A stretch of DNA of 16,922 nucleotides from an uncultured Clostridia bacterium (GTDB taxonomy: Bacteria > Bacillota > Clostridia > Christensenellales > Pumilibacteraceae), in NCBI GenBank assembly GCA_947589145.1, contig CANQCB010000021.1, forward strand, positions 1 to 16,922, given 5' to 3'. Below the pieces are notes generated by a model, which was not told where the DNA came from, did no database searches, and saw only the letters and a list, made by a program, of their open reading frames with translations. Positions 1-6,145 of this stretch are shown piece after piece (positions within the stretch are counted from its first letter, which is position 1; each line of letters opens with the position of its first letter). Position numbers and translations under genes: made by a program.

Positions 1-32
1 TTTTGCCTTTGGCAATTATTTATCGAACACTG

Positions 33-119
33 TTTGTATGTTATTCGTAACATACAAAAAAGGGGTACCCCTTTTTTGTATGTTATTCGTAACATACAAA
101 AAAGGGGTACCCCTTTTTT
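33..119. repeat. Two tandem 42-bp palindrome-rich repeats
   Basis: The segment is two copies of a unit with a period of exactly 42 bp (GTATG at 36 and again at 78). Each unit holds two adjacent dyads. The first is GTATGTTA-TTCG-TAACATAC, an 8-bp stem with a four-base loop, extendable by flanking T/A runs. The second is a perfect 22-bp palindrome of the form A6-G4-TA-C4-T6 (56-77 and 98-119). The two copies are identical over the repeat. The A/T runs around G/C stems make this look like a doubled bidirectional terminator, but cruciform or operator roles are possible. The gene to the left lies outside the window. Confidence 0.9.
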
Positions 120-361
120 CCGCCGTCAATTATATTATTATATATTATGGGGCAGAAAATGCACACTGCACACTTTTGTCATTTGAGGATAACATTATAT
201 GAGGGCGTTTTCAATATACTTATTTGCATTTGTGAAATAAATATAGCCCTAAATTGAAAATAGTCCATTTCGGAGAAGAATAAAAAATAATTTTTGTGCA
301 GTCGGCGAAATTTTTATGCGGACGGCGTTCGGCGGGAATGACCCCCGTTCGGTTATTTGAC
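120..361. other. Gene-free AT-rich stretch left of the first gene
   Basis: Together with the repeats and the promoter, this fills the first 424 bases, which hold no gene I can support. Open frames on both strands lack a plausible start signal or any recognisable protein. The only start with a purine-rich stretch upstream would give a 13-residue peptide beginning at the ATG near 199, which I do not call. No tRNA-like or riboswitch-like structure is apparent. Confidence 0.6.
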
Positions 362-390
362 TTGCATTTTTGTTTATTATCGTATATAAT
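362..390 (+). promoter_or_regulatory. Sigma-A promoter of the zinc-ribbon gene
   Basis: The -35 element TTGCAT (362-367) and the -10 element TATAAT (385-390) are separated by 17 bp, the ideal spacing. Predicted transcription start is near 397, about 28 bases before the ATG at 425, leaving room for GAGG at 415-418. No upstream coding sequence competes for this signal. Confidence 0.8.
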
Positions 391-424
391 TGAGAAAAGC
401 GCGATTTTACAAATGAGGTCAAAC

Positions 425-1531
425 ATGGCAAACAAGCCCTTTGATATTCCGAATAACGGCGACGACATAGCGTTCGCGCCCGAGGACGAGACGTTGGTCT
501 CGAAATGCGCTTCCTGCGGCGGCAATCTCGTGTTCAACCCCTCCACGTTCTCTCTGCGCTGTGAGCATTGCGGCAATATCGTGGAAATCCGACACCGAAT
601 GGCAAGCGAAATCGACTTCGCCAAACTCGTGGACGCACAATCCGCCTGGAACGGGGAAACGCGCGTTTTCGAATGCAACAGTTGCGGCGCGCGGCAGGTT
701 ATTTCACGAAAGAACATGTCGCCCGTGTGCGCTTTTTGCGGCACCGCAAACGTCGTCGCGCTCGACTCTATCGTCGGGTTGAAACCGAACGCCGTCCTGC
801 CCTTTACGATAGACGGCAAGAACGCGCAAGAAGTATATGCCCGCTGGGCGCGCAGTAAGTTTTTCTCGCCGAGGAAGTTCAAAAAACAGGTGCGCGCGGA
901 AAAATTGGTCGGGCACTACTTCCCCGCTTTTACCTTCGACTCCGATACGGTCACCACTTATGTCGGAGAACTCGGCGAGTATTATTACACGACGTATACC
1001 GACTCCGAAGGGCACGTACATACGCAACAACACACGCGCTGGTTTCCGATTTCGGGAACGTTTAACCGCTCTTTCAACGACATATTCGTTCAGGCGACCG
1101 CGCCGAACACGCAGGTCACGCTCAAAAAGATTTCTCCGTTCGATACCGATTACGCCCAAGAGTATACCGACAATTATCTTTACGGCTTTTCGGCAAGCCA
1201 AAACGAACGGTCGGGACTCGAATGCTGGAACGAGGCGCGCGGAGTTATGGAGAAAAACGTGCGCAGGGGAATACTCGGCACCTATTCCTATGACGTCGTC
1301 GGATATTTGAGAACCAACATGCAATGCTTCGATATCACGTTCAAATACGTCCTGCTCCCCGTCTATATCGGGCATTCGACGTATAGGAAAAAACTCTATA
1401 ATTTCTATATGAACGGGCAGAACGGCAGGATCGTCGGCAAGTCGCCGAAGTCTGTCGCAAAAATACTATCTTTGATTTTCGGAGGTCTCGCGGTCGTCGG
1501 CGGGATCGTCGCCGCCTTGCTGCTGATCTGA
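425..1531 (+). CDS. Membrane-anchored zinc-ribbon (TFIIB-type) protein
   Basis: A 368-residue protein with two zinc ribbons near the N-terminus: Cys28/Cys31 with Cys46/Cys49, and Cys84/Cys87 with Cys102/Cys105. A long globular part rich in Tyr and Thr follows. The chain ends in one hydrophobic helix (roughly residues 345-368), which suggests a C-terminal membrane anchor with the bulk in the cytoplasm. It resembles Bacillota proteins annotated as TFIIB-type zinc-ribbon or PriA-like zinc-finger proteins. Those names come from the ribbon only, and the biochemical role is unknown. I chose the ATG at 425 because GAGG lies at 415-418 and the promoter at 362-390 rules out the farther upstream ATG at 296. 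It is the only plus-strand gene here and is monocistronic, with a terminator hairpin after it. Confidence 0.85.
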   Translation: MANKPFDIPNNGDDIAFAPEDETLVSKCASCGGNLVFNPSTFSLRCEHCGNIVEIRHRMASEIDFAKLVDAQSAWNGETRVFECNSCGARQVISRKNMSPVCAFCGTANVVALDSIVGLKPNAVLPFTIDGKNAQEVYARWARSKFFSPRKFKKQVRAEKLVGHYFPAFTFDSDTVTTYVGELGEYYYTTYTDSEGHVHTQQHTRWFPISGTFNRSFNDIFVQATAPNTQVTLKKISPFDTDYAQEYTDNYLYGFSASQNERSGLECWNEARGVMEKNVRRGILGTYSYDVVGYLRTNMQCFDITFKYVLLPVYIGHSTYRKKLYNFYMNGQNGRIVGKSPKSVAKILSLIFGGLAVVGGIVAALLLI

Positions 1532-1564
1532 AACGCCCCCCCCCGCAAACATAATCGAATCATT

Positions 1565-1592
1565 AAAACCGCACGGTTCTCCGTGCGGTTTT
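1565..1592. terminator. Bidirectional terminator between convergent genes
   Basis: A perfect 12-bp stem AAAACCGCACGG / CCGTGCGGTTTT closes on the loop TTCT. The stem ends in A4/T4, so each strand reads a GC stem followed by U residues. It lies 33 bases past the zinc-ribbon stop and 64 bases from the recR stop, and would serve both converging transcripts. Confidence 0.88.
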
Positions 1593-1622
1593 CGATATCT
1601 TATTTTATATCCGTTATTTATA

Positions 1623-1652
1623 TCCGTCGGATTTTGCGTCCGTCGGATTTTG
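1623..1652. repeat. Short direct repeat next to the recR stop
   Basis: TCCGTCGGATTTTG occurs at 1623-1636 and again at 1639-1652 (period 16 bp), just outside the recR stop codon. It may be a local duplication, and no function is evident. Confidence 0.7.
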
Positions 1653-1656
1653 TCGG

Positions 1657-2235
1657 TCAAAGTTCCACTCTGGCGGAAAGCGCGCGCGAAAGCGTTACTT
1701 CGTCGGCGTATTCTATGTCGCTGCCCATGCTGATACCCTGCGCTATGCGGGTCACTTTTACGCCGAGGGGTTTGAGAAGTTTGGCTATATACATAGCCGT
1801 GGCTTCGCCCTCCACGTCGGGGTTGGTCGCAAGAATGACTTCCTTTACGCCGTCAAGCCGCGCGAGGAGTTCTTTCACCCTTATGTCATCCGCGCCCCTG
1901 CCTTCGAGAGGAGATATCGTGCCGTGAAGAACGTGATACACTCCGCGGAAGGCGTGCGCCTTTTCCATCGCCACGACGTCTTTGGGGTACGTCACTACGC
2001 AAATGACGTCCGCTTGCCGCTTTTGGCAGATCTCGCACACGTCGGTCTCGGTGAAGTTGCCGCACTTGGAACAATATTTCACGTTGGCTTTGACGTCGCG
2101 GAGCGCGGCGCAAAATTCGTCCACGTCGCTTTGGGACATGTTTATTACGGCATAGGCATAGCGCATCGCCGTTTTCGCGCCCACTCCCGGGAGTTTGGAA
2201 AACTTATGTGCAAGTCTGTTTATGCTGTCCGTCAT
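1657..2235 (-). CDS. recR: Recombination mediator RecR
   Basis: RecR acts with RecF/RecO to load RecA on SSB-covered single-stranded DNA in gap repair. The 192-residue product has the family layout: an N-terminal helix-hairpin-helix (LPGVGAKTAMR, residues 15-25), a four-cysteine zinc motif (Cys55, Cys58, Cys67, Cys70), and a Toprim domain from about residue 78 with VVTYPKD and the segment NPDVEGEATA. Length is close to the usual 195-200. It is the last gene of the dnaX-ybaB-recR cluster, with one base between the ybaB stop and its ATG, so translation is probably coupled. The order is classic for Bacillota and supports both annotation and start. Confidence 0.97.
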   Translation of the reverse strand: MTDSINRLAHKFSKLPGVGAKTAMRYAYAVINMSQSDVDEFCAALRDVKANVKYCSKCGNFTETDVCEICQKRQADVICVVTYPKDVVAMEKAHAFRGVYHVLHGTISPLEGRGADDIRVKELLARLDGVKEVILATNPDVEGEATAMYIAKLLKPLGVKVTRIAQGISMGSDIEYADEVTLSRALSARVEL

Positions 2236-2236
2236 A

Positions 2237-2569
2237 TCACATCAATCCGCCCGTTCCGTTTGGCATTAACTCGTTTTTGAGCTTTTCCGCCTCTTTCGCC
2301 GCTTCGTTGTAAGCCGCAAGAATGAGGTCCTCCAACATTTCGATATCGTCGGGATCTACCGCTTCGGGCTTTATGTTCACCCCGACAAGCGCGCCGTGAC
2401 CGTTGACCGTCACCGTCACCAATTCGCCGCCCGCGCTCCCTTCGATCTCCGCCTCGGCAAGCTCTTCCTGCGCTTTCGCCATTTGTTCCTGCATTTTCCT
2501 TGCCTGCTGCATAAGCGACTGCATGTTCATTCCGCCGCCGAAGCCGCCGTATCCACCGTGTTTTGACAT
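2237..2569 (-). CDS. ybaB: YbaB/EbfC family nucleoid-associated protein
   Basis: A 110-residue small DNA-binding protein of the YbaB/EbfC family, dimeric and nucleoid-associated in studied members. After a Gly-rich lead (about residues 5-13) comes the helical region with MQSLMQQARKMQEQMAKAQE (16-35). The conserved core with GGELVTVTVNGHG follows, and the final helices contain LEDLILAAYNEA. The start is supported by GGAGG at 2574-2578, seven bases or so from the ATG. It sits between dnaX and recR, its standard place. The 139-base leader before it holds repeats and a hairpin and may carry its own promoter, so it need not depend on dnaX read-through. Confidence 0.95.
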   Translation of the reverse strand: MSKHGGYGGFGGGMNMQSLMQQARKMQEQMAKAQEELAEAEIEGSAGGELVTVTVNGHGALVGVNIKPEAVDPDDIEMLEDLILAAYNEAAKEAEKLKNELMPNGTGGLM

Positions 2570-2601
2570 AATTCCTCCGTTTTTTTAATGTGTTTGAGGG
2601 G

Positions 2602-2635
2602 AACTTTTCCGAAGTTTTGACTTTCGGAAAAAGTT
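2602..2635. promoter_or_regulatory. Imperfect hairpin in the ybaB leader
   Basis: AACTTTTCCGAAG (2602-2614) pairs with CTTTCGGAAAAAGTT (2621-2635) with small bulges around a six-base loop. In the ybaB direction it lies between the dnaX stop and the ybaB ribosome binding site. It lacks a strong run of T directly after the stem, so it could be a processing or stabilising stem rather than a terminator. Confidence 0.5.
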
Positions 2636-2658
2636 GAAACGATATTTTTTATCGATAT

Positions 2659-2686
2659 ATTTTATCCGTATTTTATCGACCGTCAG
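2659..2686 (-). promoter_or_regulatory. Possible weak promoter for ybaB-recR
   Basis: On the minus strand CTGACG (2681-2686) and TAAAAT (2659-2664) are separated by 16 bp. This is a moderate match in the AT-rich gap between dnaX and ybaB. It overlaps one copy of a repeated ACGGTCGATAA element. The region is so AT-rich that a chance match is possible. Confidence 0.3.
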
Positions 2687-2704
2687 ATATATATTATCGA
2701 CCGT
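2673..2704. repeat. 11-bp direct repeat, 21-bp period
   Basis: TTATCGACCGT is present at 2673-2683 and 2694-2704, exactly 21 bp apart (two helical turns), just downstream of the dnaX stop. Related TTATCGA and TTATCCGT fragments lie nearby (2649-2669). It could be an operator or simple local duplication. Confidence 0.6.
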
Positions 2705-2708
2705 TCGG

Positions 2709-4286
2709 TTACTTTTTAATTACGGTTATTTCCAGCCCTTGGACGGACTTTATGATCTGCTCCAACGGATCTATCCCCGACTTTAATTTTTCGATCACGA
2801 GGGTGTAGCCGCAGGATTCGACCACGGAACGAACGGCGGCAAAATTGTCGGGTTCGTTGAAAACGAGATAGGAGCCGTCGTCCACGTAAACTACGAATTT
2901 ATCGCCGACTATGCGCACTCTGTCGTCGGGTAGCGCGCCGTATTCGCCGAATAAGCGCAAAAATCCGCTCGTGCGTAGCGTGCGGCGAATGCGCCCCAAT
3001 ACTTCCAAAGCCTTTTCGTCCGTACGTCCGTTCGGCTTTTCGAAATCGGGGACCGCCGCGGGTTTGGCGACGGGAGCCGTTTTATTCTTTATTTCGGGCT
3101 GCGGCGCAATATCAGACTGCGGCGTATTATTAGACTGTGCCGCGGGATAAGGCTGCGACGTATCGGTCGGCGCCGAACTTTGCGCGTTTGCGCCCGCCGC
3201 GGTCGAGTCCGTTGCCAAGCTCGGAGTGCAAAGAGACAGCAGCGCGCTTTCGAGGGCAATTCTCGGCGCGGTGGAGTATCTTATTTCCGCGTCCGCCCCG
3301 CCTATCGTCCGAACCAAGCGAACGAGAAAACCAATGTCGGTTTTTTTCGCCGTGATCGCCATGCGCGCCACGGACTCGGCAGACTGTCCGCTCTCGCCCG
3401 ACGTCATGTATAACATCAGGTCGCGCGCGTAAACGGTGAGGTCGCGCGAAATTCGGGAGACCGAACGCCCTTCCGCCGCCATTTGTTCTGCTTTTTTTAT
3501 TACGCCGCCGACGTCCGAGTCGATAACCGCTTCCATAAGCGCGGCGGTGTCCTCGTTGCTTCCCGAGCCCGTTATTTCGAGAACGAGCTCGTAAGTGAGG
3601 TTGTCGGAAGCCGATTTGCACCTGTCGGCGACCGAAAGCGTATCGCGCACGCTTCCCTCGCCGAGTTTGGCTATGTGCATTATAGCCTTATCGTCCGCCG
3701 TCACGCCTTCTTTTTCGAAGATGTCTTTGACGAGCGCGAAGAGTTTATCCGTGGGCACGAGGCGGAAGTCGAACCGCATGCACCGCGAAAGGATCGTCGC
3801 GGGGAGTTTGTGAACCTCGGTCGTGCAAAGAATGAACACGACGTGCGCGGGCGGCTCTTCGAGGGTTTTGAGGAGCGCGTTGAAAGCGCTGCCCGAGAGC
3901 ATGTGCACCTCGTCGATGATATATACCTTATACTTGCCCGCGGACGGCAGGTATCCCACGCTTTCCCTGAGGTCGCGTATTTTATCCACGCCGTTGTTGG
4001 ACGCCGCGTCCATTTCCACTATGTCGAGATTGGACGGAGACGCAAGCGCTTTGCAAACCTCGCACTCGCCGCAAGGACTGCCGTTTATCGGGGTTTTGCA
4101 GTTTATCGCCCGCGCGAAAATTTTGGCGCAACTCGTCTTGCCCGTGCCGCGGCTGCCCGTGAAAAGATAGGCGTGCGAAACTACGCCCTTTTTTATCTGG
4201 TTGGTGAGCGTGGTGACGATGACGTCCTGTCCTATTACCCCGTCGAATGAAGTCGGACGGTATTTCCTGTAAAGCGCTGTCTTCAT
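2709..4286 (-). CDS. dnaX: DNA polymerase III subunit tau (clamp loader)
   Basis: DnaX is the ATPase of the clamp loader that places the DnaN ring on primed DNA. The 525-residue product opens with ALYRKYRPTSFDGVIGQ. It has Walker A GSRGTGKT (44-51), the zinc-binding cysteines Cys63, Cys72, Cys75 and Cys78, Walker B IIDEVH (123-128), sensor-1 threonines near 155, and the SRC arginine finger motif (167-169). Residues up to about 350 form the loader body. A low-complexity Ala/Gln/Pro linker (about 355-410) leads to a C-terminal domain that in tau contacts polymerase or helicase. The start is fixed by family alignment. The Shine-Dalgarno sequence is poor: AAAGAGG at 4304-4310 is about 17 bases from the ATG and lies within a hairpin. 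It precedes ybaB and recR. Confidence 0.97.
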   Translation of the reverse strand: MKTALYRKYRPTSFDGVIGQDVIVTTLTNQIKKGVVSHAYLFTGSRGTGKTSCAKIFARAINCKTPINGSPCGECEVCKALASPSNLDIVEMDAASNNGVDKIRDLRESVGYLPSAGKYKVYIIDEVHMLSGSAFNALLKTLEEPPAHVVFILCTTEVHKLPATILSRCMRFDFRLVPTDKLFALVKDIFEKEGVTADDKAIMHIAKLGEGSVRDTLSVADRCKSASDNLTYELVLEITGSGSNEDTAALMEAVIDSDVGGVIKKAEQMAAEGRSVSRISRDLTVYARDLMLYMTSGESGQSAESVARMAITAKKTDIGFLVRLVRTIGGADAEIRYSTAPRIALESALLSLCTPSLATDSTAAGANAQSSAPTDTSQPYPAAQSNNTPQSDIAPQPEIKNKTAPVAKPAAVPDFEKPNGRTDEKALEVLGRIRRTLRTSGFLRLFGEYGALPDDRVRIVGDKFVVYVDDGSYLVFNEPDNFAAVRSVVESCGYTLVIEKLKSGIDPLEQIIKSVQGLEITVIKK

Positions 4287-4295
4287 ATAAATTTT

Positions 4296-4326
4296 GCGGA
4301 AAACCTCTTTGCCCGAAGTTTTCCGC
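4296..4326 (-). promoter_or_regulatory. Leader hairpin just before dnaX
   Basis: On the minus strand GCGGAAAAC (4326-4318) and GTTTTCCGC (4304-4296) are perfect 9-base inverted repeats around a 13-base loop. The only purine-rich ribosome-binding candidate, AAAGAGG (4310-4304), lies in the loop and at the stem edge, nine bases before the start codon region begins. Folding would be expected to affect dnaX translation, though this is inference. In the other direction the stem is followed by CTTTTT and looks terminator-like. Confidence 0.6.
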
Positions 4327-4354
4327 CTTTTTCACCCAAATTTCCTTGCCGCCG

Positions 4355-4579
4355 TTATCCCCTGTATGCATTTATGCCGCTTAACGTCGTAAATACGGTG
4401 AGGACGATAAGCGTCGCCATGCCCAGCCCGACGAAAAGGCAGGAAAGCAATCCGAGGTCGTCGATAAACACGAACGAGAATACGATCAACGTTATCACTA
4501 TCGCCGTGGCAATCAGCAGCAATATCAACCAAAATCTGAAAATGCTTTCGGGCTTTGTTTTTTTCGTTTCCTTATTCAT
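4355..4579 (-). CDS. Small two-helix membrane protein
   Basis: A 74-residue protein with a short charged N-terminus (MNKETKKTKPES) and two strongly hydrophobic segments, about residues 16-39 and 43-68, so probably an inner-membrane hairpin. I do not recognise the family. It lies between dnaB and dnaX on the same strand. A perfect sigma-A promoter sits directly upstream, and its expected start point coincides with the ATG, so a transcript from it may be leaderless. For transcripts coming through dnaB, the nearest purine run (AAGGG at 4600-4596) is about 16 bases away, too far for a good ribosome binding site. Coding status rests on the clear membrane pattern, the promoter and an otherwise empty gap, and no homology could be recalled. 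Confidence 0.65.
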   Translation of the reverse strand: MNKETKKTKPESIFRFWLILLLIATAIVITLIVFSFVFIDDLGLLSCLFVGLGMATLIVLTVFTTLSGINAYRG

Positions 4580-4585
4580 AGTTAT

Positions 4586-4614
4586 ATTATATTGTCCCTT
4601 AAAGTGTTTGTCAA
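4586..4614 (-). promoter_or_regulatory. Perfect consensus sigma-A promoter
   Basis: On the minus strand the -35 element is TTGACA (4614-4609) and the -10 element is TATAAT (4591-4586), with a 17-bp spacer (4608-4592). All 12 consensus bases match. The usual start, seven bases past the -10, is at about 4579, the A of the ATG of the 74-residue membrane protein. It probably also drives dnaX, whose ATG lies about 293 bases downstream. Confidence 0.9.
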
Positions 4615-4629
4615 GTATTTATTTTTTTG

Positions 4630-6129
4630 CTAAAACGGGTTTTCGTCCCCGCTTTGTTGCAATAATATTTCGTCCCCGCCCTCTTCGGAGCGTTTGCCGT
4701 CCGTCCTTTCCTTGCCCGCCGCTGCCCCGCTGTCCTGGTTATACTCCGCGTCTTTGAAAGACACGAACTCCCCGATCCAACGAAGTTTTACCGTGCCGAG
4801 AGGACCGTTTCTGTGCTTGGCTATGATAATATTCGCCTCGTCCTGAACGGGCATATTGTCGCTTTTGTCCGCTTCGCGATGGATAAACATTATTATGTCC
4901 GCGTCCTGCTCGATCGCGCCCGACTCTCTCAGGTCGGAAAGCTGGGGCTTGCGCTTTTCCTTTTCGTTGCTGCGGGAGAGCTGGGAAAGCAGGAGTATGG
5001 GGACGTCGAGTTCTTTCGCCGCCAACTTCATCATTCTGGATATTTCCGAAACGTCCTGCTGACGGTTGTCCGTCTTTTTGCCGCTGGACATCAACGTGAG
5101 ATAGTCCACCATTACGACGTCCAACCGCTTCTGTTCGCGTTTGAGCCGTCTGCATTTCGAAAGTATGTCCATGGGCGTGGTGAGCGACGTGTCGTCTATG
5201 AATATCCTGCAACCGTTGAGGAGCACGCGCGCGCTCGATACCCTTTTCCACTCCTTTTTGCCCGTTATCTCGCCCTTCGCAAGTTTGGAGAAGTCCACTT
5301 CCGCCACGGACGCCACCATACGTTTGGCAAGCTGAACGGCGGGCATTTCAAGCGAGAATATCGCGCATACGGGCGCGTCGTTTTGAGAAAACGACCCCGC
5401 TTTCGTGTGACTTGTCGCGATATTCGTAACGATGTTCATGCCGATACTCGTTTTGCCTTGCCCGGGACGCGCCGCGATTATCACAAGGTCGCCGCCGTGA
5501 AGCCCGCCGAGTATGTAGTCTATGCCGCTGAAACCCGTCCTCAGTCCGCGCATGGAAAGCGGGTCTTTCTGCACTTCCTCGAATTGGTTCACCGCCTCGT
5601 TGACCGCGGAGGAAAAGTTTTGAAGCGCGCTCACGCCCTGCTTTTCCGCGACGTCGTATACGGATTTTTCGGCGTATTGCAACGTTTCGAGGGCGTCCTC
5701 GCTCGCATAACACTTTTCTATTATCGAGTTCGACGCCGACATGAGCTGACGAAGCCGAGAGTTCTTTCTCACTATCTCCGCGTGCGACATGAAATTTGCC
5801 GAGCCGGGGAGATATCCCGACAACTCCGACACGTAACTTGCGCCGCCCGCGCTCCCGAGAGTACCTCTGCGATCGAGTTCTTGCGTGACGGTTACAAGGT
5901 CTATGGGTTTGTTATTGTTCCACACCTCGACCATTGCGCCGAAAATCTCCGCATGGGACTTATAATAAAAGTCCTCGGGGGTGAGAATTTGCATGACCGA
6001 CATCGGCACGTTCTCGTCTATCAACATACAGCAAAGAATCGCCTTTTCCGCTTCTTCGCTGTGCGGCGGCACTTTCCCCTTTACGTTGGGATGATTTTTT
6101 ATATCGTCTTTTTTCTTGGCTGTGGGCAT
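4630..6129 (-). CDS. dnaB: Replicative DNA helicase DnaB
   Basis: DnaB is the hexameric 5'-3' helicase that opens the fork. In 499 residues it shows the N-terminal collar domain (PPHSEEAEKAILCCML, about 21-36, to roughly 160). The RecA-like motor has Walker A ARPGQGKT (220-227), the catalytic-Glu motif SLEMP (259-263), Walker B VVMVDY (338-343), the sensor segment LSQLSR (381-386) and the arginine-finger loop KHRNGP (438-443). After the family core ends near residue 462 comes an extra acidic, low-complexity tail of about 37 residues ending SGDENPF, which resembles the acidic Pro-Phe tip of SSB. The start is supported by family alignment, and AAGGCGG lies upstream. It follows pepF by 16 bases, so probably shares its transcript. 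Confidence 0.97.
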   Translation of the reverse strand: MPTAKKKDDIKNHPNVKGKVPPHSEEAEKAILCCMLIDENVPMSVMQILTPEDFYYKSHAEIFGAMVEVWNNNKPIDLVTVTQELDRRGTLGSAGGASYVSELSGYLPGSANFMSHAEIVRKNSRLRQLMSASNSIIEKCYASEDALETLQYAEKSVYDVAEKQGVSALQNFSSAVNEAVNQFEEVQKDPLSMRGLRTGFSGIDYILGGLHGGDLVIIAARPGQGKTSIGMNIVTNIATSHTKAGSFSQNDAPVCAIFSLEMPAVQLAKRMVASVAEVDFSKLAKGEITGKKEWKRVSSARVLLNGCRIFIDDTSLTTPMDILSKCRRLKREQKRLDVVMVDYLTLMSSGKKTDNRQQDVSEISRMMKLAAKELDVPILLLSQLSRSNEKEKRKPQLSDLRESGAIEQDADIIMFIHREADKSDNMPVQDEANIIIAKHRNGPLGTVKLRWIGEFVSFKDAEYNQDSGAAAGKERTDGKRSEEGGDEILLQQSGDENPF

Positions 6130-6145
6130 TGTTTTACCGCCTTTT

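Noticed and set aside
296..424. Upstream ATG at 296 as start of the zinc-ribbon protein
   Set aside because: The promoter at 362-390 lies within that extension, the added 43 residues look non-coding, and the ATG at 425 has a ribosome binding site.
1536..1544. Run of nine C as a phase-variation tract
   Set aside because: It lies after the stop codon of the zinc-ribbon gene and is neither in a coding region nor between promoter elements.
3341..3498. Two runs of seven A in dnaX (3341-3347 and 3492-3498) as a frameshift site for a short gamma product
   Set aside because: Neither lies at the end of the loader body. A +1 shift at the second would stop near 3416, cutting inside domain III, and a -1 shift would add about 120 codons of shadow frame. 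No stimulatory hairpin was evident.
3980..3995. Single TTATCCACG sequence as a DnaA box
   Set aside because: It is one copy inside dnaX coding sequence, with no cluster or AT-rich unwinding region, so there is no case for an origin.
4355..4371. Longer frame reading through the dnaX leader into dnaX (4371-3982)
   Set aside because: It is out of frame with dnaX, ends inside it and has no family resemblance; dnaX itself is certain.
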